From positions 1 through 19,971 of the forward strand of contig JADJPS010000011.1 of NCBI GenBank assembly GCA_016713105.1: DNA of 19,971 bases, written 5' to 3'. This DNA comes from Devosia sp. (GTDB lineage Bacteria > Pseudomonadota > Alphaproteobacteria > Rhizobiales > Devosiaceae). The translations under genes were made by a program, and so were the position numbers. This document shows, piece by piece, positions 7,307 to 14,672 of the stretch. The stretch's first letter is position 1. Each line of letters begins with the position of its first letter. The notes beneath the pieces were generated by a model. It did not search any database. It had not been told where the DNA came from and saw nothing but the letters and a program-made list of their open reading frames with translations.

Positions 7307-8180
7307 CTAGACCCTCAGCCAGTCCGGCGGCAGGCGGTCGTCGATCTCGACGGGCAGGTTGTATTCCGGTCCGAACCACCGGCGAGGTCCGACAACCAGC
7401 TTGTCTGGCGCCGCACCCAGCCACGCCCCCCACCAGCTGAAGGTGGAGTTCGCGATGATGAAGTGGCGGCAGAGCGACATCAGCCTGAGGTCCTCCGGCC
7501 CTGAGAGGCCTGCGACGGGTCTGAGGTCCGGCCATGTCGCCAACTCCGTCCGGGCTCGTTCAGGCTCGTCGGAGAACAGGAAAAAGTCGGCGCCGGCACG
7601 CGGGCTTCAAGCGCGGCGCGCCGCCGCATAGTGTTCGGGTCGGAGCACGGAAGAATGCGCAGTTGCCTGCTGGTCGACGAGATAGTCGCCACGCCGCACA
7701 TGCACGGCGACGGGGTGTTCGGCGGCCCGGATCTCGTCCTCGAGCCGCGCCGTTCTCGCGGTGGACAGGCGCTCCGTGTCGAACACCCTCCGCACGCTCG
7801 CCTCGTGGCCGGAGAAGTAGAGCCAGGACTGGAAGTAGCCGGCGAGGGCGGCCGGGGCGATCAGCTCGAGAAAAGCCGGATCGAAGCCCTCGTGCTGGCG
7901 CATCACCTGTGCCTTCCGAAACCCACGGTGCAGCAGGCCGAGGGCGACGGCGAGGCGCCGAACCGGCTTGAAGGGGTGGAACCTGCTCGGTCGCCAGCTT
8001 TATCCCGAACTGCTCGAGCCCCAGCGGCCGGTCCCGGCGGCGCGTCCGGCGGTAGTGACCGACATCGCAGACGAGCCGCGCCCAAGGCGCTCTCGACAGC
8101 GCCAGTCCTGCGGCATACTGGAACATCTGGTTGCCCAGCCCGTCCGTAATGCGGACACCTACTACCCGTTCTGCCGGCAC
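7307..8180 (-). CDS. Alpha-1,2-fucosyltransferase (GT11 family), frameshifted
   Basis: Transfers L-fucose from GDP-fucose to the 2-OH of a galactose-type acceptor in surface polysaccharide. All three GT11 hallmarks are visible: N-terminal GLGNQMFQYAAGLALSR, the GDP-binding motif HVRRGDYLVDQQ near 7690, and the C-terminal NSTFSWWGAWLGAA near 7430. The pieces lie in three frames: 8180 to about 8000; PVRRLAVALGLLHRGFRKAQ; then MRQHEGFDPAFLELIAPAAL up to about 7607; then ATWPDLRPVAGLSGPEDLRL to the stop 7307-7309. At least three indels are needed. The start is GTG 8180, with GGGG a few bases upstream. The joined length of about 290 residues matches the family. It stands alone between an exonuclease gene and a tRNA, away from any visible polysaccharide cluster. 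Confidence 0.9.
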
Positions 8181-8263
8181 ACCGAGCCCCGATTTCCGAG
8201 GGCACCCTGCCAGTCAATTGAGCGGTTGTCAGCCTCGCCGCCGCTGTGGCAGACCACCTCGGC

Positions 8264-8349
8264 GCGGGCGTGATGGAATGGTAGACATACGGGACTTAAA
8301 ATCCCGAGGGTGTATACCCGTGCGGGTTCGAGTCCCGCCGCCCGCACCA
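8264..8349 (+). tRNA. tRNA-Leu (anticodon TAA)
   Basis: Acceptor stem GCGGGCG (8264-8270) pairs with CGCCCGC (8339-8345), followed by discriminator A and an encoded CCA. The anticodon stem GGGA/TCCC holds the loop CTTAAAA, giving anticodon TAA for UUA codons. The long variable arm (GAGGGTGTATACCC) is the class II type of leucine tRNAs, and the T-arm GCGGGTTCGAGTCCCGC is perfect. The tRNA is intact, unlike most surrounding protein genes, and shows no integration next to it. Confidence 0.97.
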
Positions 8350-8376
8350 GGTATGCGTGTTGTTCTGGAGGCCGTG

Positions 8377-8664
8377 ATGCTTCTCAAGCTGGACGTTCTC
8401 GAGGCGATCAGGCGGGCGAGATCACCCTGCAGTTCCGCCGCTGGACGCGACCGACTGTCAGGGCCGGCGGGACGCTGAAGACAAGACTCCGGAACGCTCC
8501 GCATCGGCAGCGTCGACGAAATGTCTCCAGACGATGTGAGTGAGGCTGACGCCCGCCGGGCCGGCTTCTCCGGCGTCGCGGAGTTTCGTCGCTGGCTCGA
8601 CACCATGAAGCAGGGTCCGCTGTTCCAGCGGATCGAAGTGTCATTTGAGGGAGACGACAAATGA
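8377..8664 (+). CDS. Small ASCH/PUA-like domain protein, frameshifted
   Basis: A protein of about 95 residues resembling small alphaproteobacterial ASCH-domain proteins; ASCH is a PUA-related fold thought to bind RNA. The start MLLKLDVLEAI (8377, with GGAG 7 bases upstream) shifts near 8410 to AGEITLQFRRWTRPTVRAGG. The second indel near 8495 gives LRIGSVDEMSPDDVSEADAR and a C-terminus ending FEGDDK. The two breaks cancel, so start and stop are in the same phase. The stop at 8662-8664 overlaps the next ATG (ATGA), so the two genes are translationally coupled. It begins 28 bases after the tRNA. The FRRWTRPTV patch is the most conserved part. The assignment is from overall pattern and its target is unknown. 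Confidence 0.62.
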
Positions 8665-9171
8665 GAGACTGCAGCCTTGCCCTGGTGGCCCGGCTGCTCG
8701 CCTGCGTTGCACCCGCCCTTCTGTGCGCGGGCGCCTCCGCCCAGGCCGCCGAGTCCTGCACCAGCTGGTCAACGGAGATGATGGACGACGAGGGCGGCCC
8801 CGTGCTGACCACATGGGCCTGCGCGCCGGAACGCAGCGACGTGCTGATGCTGCTGAACTGCACCTCGGGCACGGTCTGGATGCGTTACGACCTCGCGACC
8901 GAGGAGGACGGTTCCGCGGAGGCTCGATGAGACCGTTTCGGTGCGCTTTGCCACGGAGCAGGGCACACAAACACTGCCCATGGTCTTCGAGGAAATGGAC
9001 GCCCGCCACGCAGGCGACTTCCCGGTCGATGCGCCGCTCGTTGACCTGCTCCGGTCGGGGCGGAGCCTAGAGATCGGCGACGTCGAGGGCCGCTACCCCG
9101 CCCGCACGTTCTCCTTGCAGGGATCGAAGGCGGCAATCGACGCGCTGTTGGCGGCGTGCGAAGCGAACTGA
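8661..9171 (+). CDS. Secreted protein of unknown function, one frameshift
   Basis: An exported protein of about 170 residues. Residues 1-30 form a signal peptide: a charged start, the hydrophobic core ALVARLLACVAPALL, and a likely cut after Ala-Gln-Ala before AESCTSW. The mature part has several Cys (ESC, WAC, LNC and a final AAC), suggesting periplasmic disulphides. In the first frame it stops at 8930. Dropping one base near 8922 joins it smoothly to LDETVSVRFATEQGTQ and the end TFSLQGSKAAIDALLAACEAN at 9171. It starts at the ATGA overlap with the ASCH-like gene. I recognise no family. The end pattern (F-L-G-S, then an A-I helix, then A-A-C) resembles several small periplasmic proteins that bear no function name. 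Confidence 0.78.
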
Positions 9172-9209
9172 CACGGGGCCCGATGGCGGCCATTCGAGGA
9201 CAAGCTGGC

Positions 9210-9560
9210 ATGATCGGCGACATACTGACTGCGGCAGTCTCCGCAATCCACGTCTACATCCTGATCCTCGAGATGTTCCTCTGGACCACGCCCCGGGGAC
9301 GGAAGGTCTTCGGAACCACCGAGGACTTCGCTCGGGCCAGCCGGGTACTTGCGGCCAACCAAGGCCTCTACAACGGTTTCCTCGCGGCCGGCCTCGTCTG
9401 GGGAGTGGCGCTCGGCGAGGCGGGTGACCCGATCAAGCTGTTCTTTCTTGGCTGTGTTGCAGTAGCCGGCATCTATGGTGCGGCGACGGTCGGGAGCCGC
9501 ATACTCTGGGTGCAGACCGCGCCGGCTCTGGTCGCTGCGTTGGCCGTGGTCCTGTCTTGA
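9210..9560 (+). CDS. DUF1304 family membrane protein
   Basis: An intact inner-membrane protein of 116 residues with four predicted transmembrane helices. The family signature is complete: a first helix with IHVYILILEMFLWTTP (residues 13-28), then RGRKVFG, then the conserved LAANQGLYNGFLAAGLVW. The last two helices are hydrophobic to the C-terminus. In-frame upstream ATGs at 9183 and before exist, but family members start just before the first helix, so 9210 is preferred; GAGGA lies about 9 bases upstream. No biochemical role is established for DUF1304. It follows the secreted-protein gene on the same strand by 38 bases and faces the glycosyltransferase gene convergently. Confidence 0.88.
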   Translation: MIGDILTAAVSAIHVYILILEMFLWTTPRGRKVFGTTEDFARASRVLAANQGLYNGFLAAGLVWGVALGEAGDPIKLFFLGCVAVAGIYGAATVGSRILWVQTAPALVAALAVVLS

Positions 9561-9621
9561 CCACGTCTCGGGATAGGCATCGGGCGCAGTTCCGCCATCC
9601 CGCGGAGGCGAGCCAGTTCGG

Positions 9622-11132
9622 CTATTCGTCGGCCGGAATCCGGAACCGCTTGCCGAGATAGATTGCGGGCTCGTAGATGAGATACCCAAAGCGCTCGTAG
9701 GGCACCTGCTCGAGCGGGACGAGTTCCTCGAAGTACCGCGAGACATACTCGACGCCGAAGCGGGTATCTCCGACGATCAGCGCATCCTGGCCGAGATGAT
9801 CCTCGGGACGGAACCAGTAGTCATACTGGTCATGCCGGGGCGAGATGGTGACCACATCTGGATCTCTCATCGCGTATCCCAACTCGGCCGCGATCTGGTA
9901 GCCCGTCGTCGCGACGAAGCCCACCTCATGCAGACCTTTCAGCGCCTCGACGCGCGCAGCCACCTCCGGCCATCCAAAGCTCGATGAGAGCGTCCAGTCC
10001 GAGCGGCCGTTCAGCGTGGAAATCGGAACCACCGAACTGACGGCCAGCAGGACGGCAAGGGTGAGTCCATACATGAGGTGCAGCGCCACTACCCAGGTCC
10101 GCCGCATCCATCCCGCCAGCAGGGGAAACAACAGGGGTAGGCGACGATGTTCCAATAAAAGTAGACGTCCACGAACAGCGAAAGCAGGCCGGTCGTCAGT
10201 GTCGATATGCCGAAGACGCAGAGTGCCAGGACCCGGGCGCGGTCGGCGAAGGGCGCTCCGAAGGCCGGAGGAACATGCCGCGATGGCCGGGAACACGAAC
10301 GGGGACACCCACAGGAGGGCAGAGACTGCGTAGCGGGACAGGCCGTTCGGGTGCAACTCCAGAGGATCGTGCCACCCCAGCGCTCGGAGATATGGAACGT
10401 GTAGGAGGCGAAGCTCTCGTTGAGGTTCCACCACAGGACCGGCGCTTGTATCGCAATGCTGAGCAAAGCGGCGAGCAGGGATGTGGCGTTCGCAACACCC
10501 CGCGAACTGGTCTATGTGCCACGAAGAACAGGGCCATGCCGAGCCCGGAGGCAGGGCACCGTTGTACTTGGTCAGCACCGCCAGCCCCAGCAGCACCGCG
10601 GCGGCATACAGCCATCGGAAGTCGCGATGGCCGGCCTCAAACCTCTCGGCGAAAACCAGCAGGACATGTGCCGTGGCGACAACGAGGAAGATCAGCAGGT
10701 GGTCGTGGAAGACGATGCTGGTCATCGCGAAGTAGAGCGGCGAGGCCAGGTAGAGCGCGACGGCGGGCCACCACCAGTTCGACCGGGCTCCCCGGGCTCA
10801 TCCGTTTCGCCCACAGCCAGAAGATCCAGAGGGTCCCCAGTAGTGTCGCCCAGGCCAGCAGCCGCAGGGAGCAGCGACCATCCGATAACGCTGACCAGTC
10901 CCAGGAGCCAGGCGTGGAACGGAGGGTGGTCGAAATAGGACCAGTCCAGTTTCTGGCCCCACAGCCAGTAATAAGCTTCGTCGCCGACCGGCGGGTGAAC
11001 GAACATGACCCACGCCTTTGCCAGCAGCAGGAGCACTGCGGCAAACTTGGACACGCACAATTGAGGGCGGACAGCCAGGGACGAACTCACGGTCAGCGGC
11101 GAACCGGGGAGCAGGGGAACAACTGGCGACAA
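9622..11132 (-). CDS. GT39/PMT_2-type polytopic glycosyltransferase, frameshifted
   Basis: An integral membrane glycosyltransferase of about 500 residues, of the kind (ArnT, PMT) that moves a sugar from a polyprenyl-phosphate donor to lipid A, polysaccharide or protein on the outer face of the inner membrane. The first periplasmic loop reads VGDEAYYWLWGQKLDWSYFD, with the acidic pair expected at the active site, then HPPFHAWLLG. Next come WIFWLWAKRMSP, SIVFHDHLLIFLVVATAH and VLTKYNGALLGLGMALF in other frames. Further helices follow (LSIAIQAPVLWWNLNESFAS, then TLTTGLLSLFVDVYFYWNI), and a soluble C-terminal part ends KRFRIPADE. At least four indels are needed, near 10860, 10750, 10560 and from 10450 to 10140. 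The start is unclear: TTG 11132 is the longest and GTG 11090 is also possible. The acceptor is unknown. Confidence 0.85.
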
Positions 11133-11338
11133 GAACCGGTGCCGCTGGATTGCGGCAAGGCCTCTGGTTGCGTCGCGTCTTGCCCCAATATGCGTCCAGG
11201 CTTCAGGGTAACGGATTTGCGCTGACTCGCAAGGGGCGGGCGGCGACGGCGATGTAGCTCGACGACCGAGGAGCGAATTGCTCCCCGCGTGGAATCCGTA
11301 ACGTCGTTGCGCGGCGGGCTACCTGAGGGCAACCACAG

Positions 11339-12325
11339 ATGTGGGATTTTTCCATCGGGCAGGCGTTGGGGATGATGGGTCGGACCCTCCCTTCGTCGTG
11401 CTTCGTATCGTCGTTTACGCCGCGATCTCGATCGCATTCGTCCTCGCAACCGGCATCGGGGCCGGCGTCGGCTGGGGCATCGGTGCCTTCGGTGATGTGG
11501 ATTTCCGCGCCGGCGCGACGCTGTGGGGCGGCATAATCGGATTCGGCCTGACCGCCGGCGTACTGTTCTTCCTGCGGGAGTACATACTCTACATCGTCAA
11601 GGCGGGACACATCGCCGTCCTGGTCAGGCTGCTCGACGGCGAGGCGATCCCGAGCGGCCAGGGGCAGATCGGCTACGCCACAGAGATCGTCAAGGCCCGC
11701 TTCGTCGAAGCCAACGTGCTGTTCGCGGTCGATCAGCTCATCAAGAGGGCGTGCTGGGGGCGATCATCGGGCTCGTCCAGGGCATTGCCTCGTTCCTGCC
11801 GATCCCCGGCCTCACCAATGTGGTCGGCCTGATCCGCGCCTTCCTGCGCATCTCGGTGGGTCTCGTCGACGAGGTGATCCTCGCTTACGGCATTCGCACC
11901 AACGCCACCAATCCATGGGCGTCGGCGCAGACGGCGCTGGTCCTCTACGCCCAGAATTACCCGACCATGCTGAAGAACGCAGCGTGGCTCACGGCCATCA
12001 CCTATCTGCTGGCCTTTGTCGTCTTCCTCGTCATGCTTGCCCCAGCGGCGCTGATCGTCTGGCTCATCCCCGGCGGTTGGGCAGCGGGCGGCTTCGTCTT
12101 TGCGCTGATCTTCGCCTGGGCGGTGAAGGCGGCTCTGATCGAGCCCTTCGCGATTGCCTGCATGATGCAGGTCTATTTCCGTGCCATCACCGGGCAATCA
12201 CCCGATCCGGAGTGGGATGCGCGGATCTCCGGGGTGTCGCGCAAGTTCGTCGAACTCAAGGAAAGGCAGCGCAGTGGATGGGCGGGCGCGGTACCGCTCC
12301 GGACAAGGGCGGCGCCGCGACCTGA
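11339..12325 (+). CDS. Conserved multi-pass membrane protein of unknown function, frameshifted
   Basis: About 328 residues after joining frames, with roughly five or six transmembrane helices. It starts at ATG 11339 as MWDFSIGQALGMMGRTLP. An indel near 11395 leads into FVVLRIVVYAAISIAFVLAT, one near 11750 into GAIIGLVQGIASFLPIPGL, and one near 12265 into the end AAQWMGGRGTAPDKGGAAT, with stop 12323-12325. Conserved-looking parts are FVEANVLFAVDQLIKG, DEVILAYGIRTNATNPW and ALIEPFAIACMMQVYF, followed by a cytosolic tail (DPEWDARI). I have a memory of similar unnamed alphaproteobacterial proteins but know no function. It diverges from the glycosyltransferase across a 205-base gap that must hold both promoters. 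The next gene starts 2 bases after its stop. Confidence 0.78.
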
Positions 12326-12327
12326 GC

Positions 12328-12633
12328 ATGAAACGGGTCTCGCTGCGCGTCGACTACGGCCTTGTCGGGCACGGCCTTGCGCCGCTGTTCATCGACGGCC
12401 TCCCCACTGAACTGGGATTCTGGGGTTTCTCCGCTGACCTGCTGAGGCGGCTCGCGCGCCTCAGCGAGCTCTACGACCGGCAGGTGAACTGGGACGATCC
12501 GCGGGACCGCACCTGGCGCATCTCCGATCGGGATCGCACCGAGTTCAATGCCCTGCTGTCCTTCGTCGCCGCCGAAATCCAGATGGCGATCGGCGAGCAC
12601 TGGGAACTGGTGATCGAGAGCGAGCCGATCTGA
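12328..12633 (+). CDS. Hypothetical protein, 101 residues
   Basis: Intact. The ATG lies 2 bases after the stop of the membrane-protein gene (TGAGCATG), so it is probably translated together with it. No signal peptide or membrane helix is seen. The protein is acidic, with many Asp and Arg (LYDRQVNWDDPRDRTW, then SDRDRTEF) and a C-terminal helix-like stretch FVAAEIQMAIGEHWELVIE. I recognise no family. Tight spacing is the only functional clue and suggests a partner of the membrane protein. GC and codon use match its neighbours, so it is a real gene rather than a chance frame. Confidence 0.75.
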   Translation: MKRVSLRVDYGLVGHGLAPLFIDGLPTELGFWGFSADLLRRLARLSELYDRQVNWDDPRDRTWRISDRDRTEFNALLSFVAAEIQMAIGEHWELVIESEPI

Positions 12634-12689
12634 CCTGGCCTCGGCCGGCGGTCGAAACCGGGTTGGGTCGGCCCTCGGTCCGCGTTATC

Positions 12690-13220
12690 ATGTCGCGCAT
12701 GGGCTATCGGCTGCTGGACACCGCACTGGGAACGATGGGCATCGGCTGGACCGGGCTGGGGCTCGTTCGCTTGCTCCTGCCCGGAGAAGGCCCCACGATC
12801 ATGCGGGAACGGCTGGCCGGCCGGTGCGGGGAGGAGCTGCAGAACGGCATGGCGGACCTCACCCGCCGTGTGCGCGCTTATGCCGAGGGAGCACGGGACG
12901 ACTTCGCCGATATCGAGCTCGATCTCTCGGGTATTCCCGGGTTCAGCCGACGCATCTATGGATACACTCGCGCACTCGGCTGGGGCGAAACCACGACCTA
13001 CGGCGCCATCGCCCGCTGGCTCGGTGATGTGGCCCTGTCGCGCGCCGTTAGCACCGCGATGGGCGCCAATCATACCCCTCATCGTCCCCTGCCACCGTGT
13101 GCTCGCTGCCGATGGCCGCACCGGCGGCTTCTCCTCGCCGGAAGGCGTCCGCACCAAGATGCGGCTGCTGGCGCTCGAGCGCCGCCGCCGCCCAACGGCC
13201 AGTTCTCGTTCGGCTTCTGA
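12690..13220 (+). CDS. Methylated-DNA-[protein]-cysteine S-methyltransferase, frameshifted
   Basis: Suicidal DNA repair: takes the methyl group of O6-methylguanine onto its own cysteine. The N-terminal domain begins MGYRLLDTALGTMGIGW. The DNA-binding helix-turn-helix is IYGYTRALGWGETTTYGAIA, followed by LSRAVSTAMGAN. The active-site motif PCHRV, with its Cys codon at 13090-13092, is in the next frame, reached by an indel near 13068. It continues LAADGRTGGFSSPEGVRTKM. A second indel near 13190 gives the end NGQFSFGF with stop 13218-13220; otherwise the frame runs to 13245. The Asn of the family hinge is present just before the break. At about 175 residues it is the Ogt-like size, with no Ada regulatory domain. 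Starts 12690 and 12699 are both possible. Confidence 0.9.
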   Translation: MSRMGYRLLDTALGTMGIGWTGLGLVRLLLPGEGPTIMRERLAGRCGEELQNGMADLTRRVRAYAEGARDDFADIELDLSGIPGFSRRIYGYTRALGWGETTTYGAIARWLGDVALSRAVSTAMGANHTPHRPLPPCARCRWPHRRLLLAGRRPHQDAAAGARAPPPPNGQFSFGF

Positions 13221-13775
13221 CTACTGGCCGCGCTTGAAACTTTGAGATGTCCGAGTTCCTTGACGACGCGGCTCGCGATCGCCTCGACCGGGTCAGAGAC
13301 ATCGAGCGCAGCACGTTCTCGTCATCGCCCGGCCGTTCCAGCGTCGCGAACTGGCTGTCGAGGAGCCTCAGGTTCATGAACTCGTGCTGTCGCGCCGCGA
13401 TCCGCTTGCGGATCACCTCGATGTCGCCGTCGAGAAAGACGAACAGGATCGGCTCGCCCGCCATCTCGGTCAGATAGTCCCGGTAGGCGCGCCTGAGCGC
13501 CAGACAGGCGCCGACCGCCACGCCCTTCTGTCGGCCGCATCGGCCAGCGCCCGCGCCAGCGTCTCGACCAGGGCCAGCGGTCCTCATCCGTCAGCGGGAT
13601 GCCGGCGCGCATCTTCTCCTTGTTGGCCGGCGGGTGGTAGCCGTCGCCATCGAGGAAGGCGCGTGCAGCCGCCTGCCCAGCGCCGCTCCACGGCCGACTT
13701 GCCCGATGAGGCAACGCCCATGGCGATGATGATGCGCGCCGGCTCAAACCGTGGCTGTGAAGGCGCCGTCGACAT
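13221..13775 (-). CDS. Gluconokinase, frameshifted
   Basis: Phosphorylates D-gluconate to 6-phosphogluconate with ATP, feeding the Entner-Doudoroff and pentose phosphate routes. GntK-type motifs are all visible but lie in three frames. The P-loop MGVASSGKS is near 13715, then FLDGDGYHPPANKEKM and AGIPLTDEDRWPW near 13655-13580, then GVAVGACLALRRAYRDYL. The last part is FVFLDGDIEVIRKRI, with RQHEFMNLRLLDSQFATLE near 13350. A further indel near 13312 gives VDVSDPVEAIASRVVKELG. The original stop is uncertain; TAG at 13221-13223 would abut the stop of the convergent alkyltransferase gene. The start lies inside the end of the SDR gene (ATG 13775, or 13796); neither has a clear ribosome site. The overlap indicates translational coupling with the SDR. 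Confidence 0.88.
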
Positions 13776-14506
13776 AGAGGATGTGTCCGTTGACAAAGGA
13801 TGCGGCCTCCGAGGCGAGGAAGATGGCAGCGCCGCCCAGCTCCGCCAGGGCGCCCCAGCGGCCCATCGGGGTGCGCTTCTCTACCCATGCGTTGAACTCG
13901 GGATTGGCCAGCAGCGCTGCGTTGAGCTCGGTGCGGATATAGCCAGGGGCGATGCCGTTGACGTTGAGCCCGTGCCTGGCCCAGTCCACCGCCATGCCAC
14001 GCGTCAGGTTGGCGACGGCCGCCTTGCTCGCCGCATAGGGCGCGATGGATGGGCGGGCCAGGTTGCTCATCACCGAGCAGATATTGATGATCTTGCCGTT
14101 GCGCCTGGCGATCATGCCGCGCACGGCCCGGCCGACGATGAAGACCGAAGTGACGTTGGTCGCGCATCACCTGCTCGAACTTGTCGAGCGGAAAATCCTC
14201 GAGCGGCGCGCGGTGCTGCATGCCGGCATTGTTGACGAGGATGTCGATCGGGCCGATCTCGGTCTCCGCATAGGCGACCGCCTCGTCGACGCTCTCCTCG
14301 CTGGTGACGTCGAAGGCCAGCCGCGCGGTCGCGCCACCATCGGCAAGCCGGCCTGCGGCCGCGCCGAGTGCCGCCTGGTCGCGAGCATTGAGGATGACCT
14401 CGGCCCCGGCGCCCGCCAGCGCACGGCGATGCCGAAGCCGATGCCCGCGGCTCGAGCCGGTGACCAGGCGCGCCGGCCCGCCAGGGTTGAACTCGAAAGG
14501 TATCAA
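13744..14506 (-). CDS. SDR oxidoreductase, gluconate 5-dehydrogenase type, frameshifted
   Basis: A classical short-chain dehydrogenase of about 255 residues. Given its neighbours it is probably the NADP(H)-linked enzyme between gluconate and 5-ketogluconate. Visible parts are the TGSSRG cofactor loop, NNAG, the catalytic Tyr and Lys in PYAASKAAVANLTRGMAVDW, and the C-terminal DGAFTATV. The first 30 codons show two pairs of compensating single-base changes: one in C runs (expected LAGRRALVTG, read as PGGPARLVTG), one turning GIGFGIARAL into GHRLRHRRAL. A third break near 14158 shifts to the main frame. The TTG at 14506 is preferred as start because GGAGG lies 9 bases upstream, whereas the ATG at 14515 directly abuts it. 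Substrate is inferred from context; other polyol or sugar substrates are possible. Confidence 0.85.
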
Positions 14507-14515
14507 GGTCAGCAT

Positions 14516-14520
14516 CCTCC
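14516..14520 (-). promoter_or_regulatory. Shine-Dalgarno GGAGG pointing to a TTG start
   Basis: GGAGG touches the ATG at 14515 with no spacing but stands 9 bases before TTG 14506 in the same frame. Proper spacing therefore favours the rare TTG start for the SDR gene. Confidence 0.45.
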
Positions 14521-14601
14521 GCAAGCTGAGCCCGGCACCCTAGTTGATCCGCCCGGCTTGATAAGGGCGCTGATGCGTGCGCAGCCGAGCCGCGCCGGCC
14601 T

Positions 14602-14642
14602 GCGGCTTTGGGGTGGCGTTCGGCAGCCGTGCCAAAAGCCGC
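14602..14642 (+). promoter_or_regulatory. Leader hairpin upstream of gnd
   Basis: GCGGCTTTGG (14602-14611) pairs with CCAAAAGCCGC (14632-14642), ten base pairs with one bulged A, ending about 30 bases before the gnd ATG. It lies in the shared divergent region with the SDR gene. It could be an mRNA structure or, as DNA, a spaced operator. No U-run follows, so it is not a terminator. Confidence 0.35.
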
Positions 14643-14672
14643 GCGAGGAACCATTTGTCGACGGAGAAAATC

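Noticed and set aside
8226..8254. tRNA-Leu promoter with TTGTCA and GCAGAC spaced by 17
   Set aside because: The -35-like part is fair but the -10-like part does not resemble a consensus; too weak to annotate.
8264..8349. tRNA-Leu as the integrase attachment site
   Set aside because: The tRNA is complete, has no duplicated 3' end nearby and is 4.6 kb from the integrase, while a clear junction exists in radC.
9569..9602. Inverted CGGGAT/ATCCCG between the convergent DUF1304 and GT39 genes as terminator
   Set aside because: 22-base loop and no T-run on either strand.
10275..11225. Plus-strand frame of 316 codons
   Set aside because: Lies opposite the GT39-type gene and has a low-complexity Arg/Ser/Gln composition without motifs.
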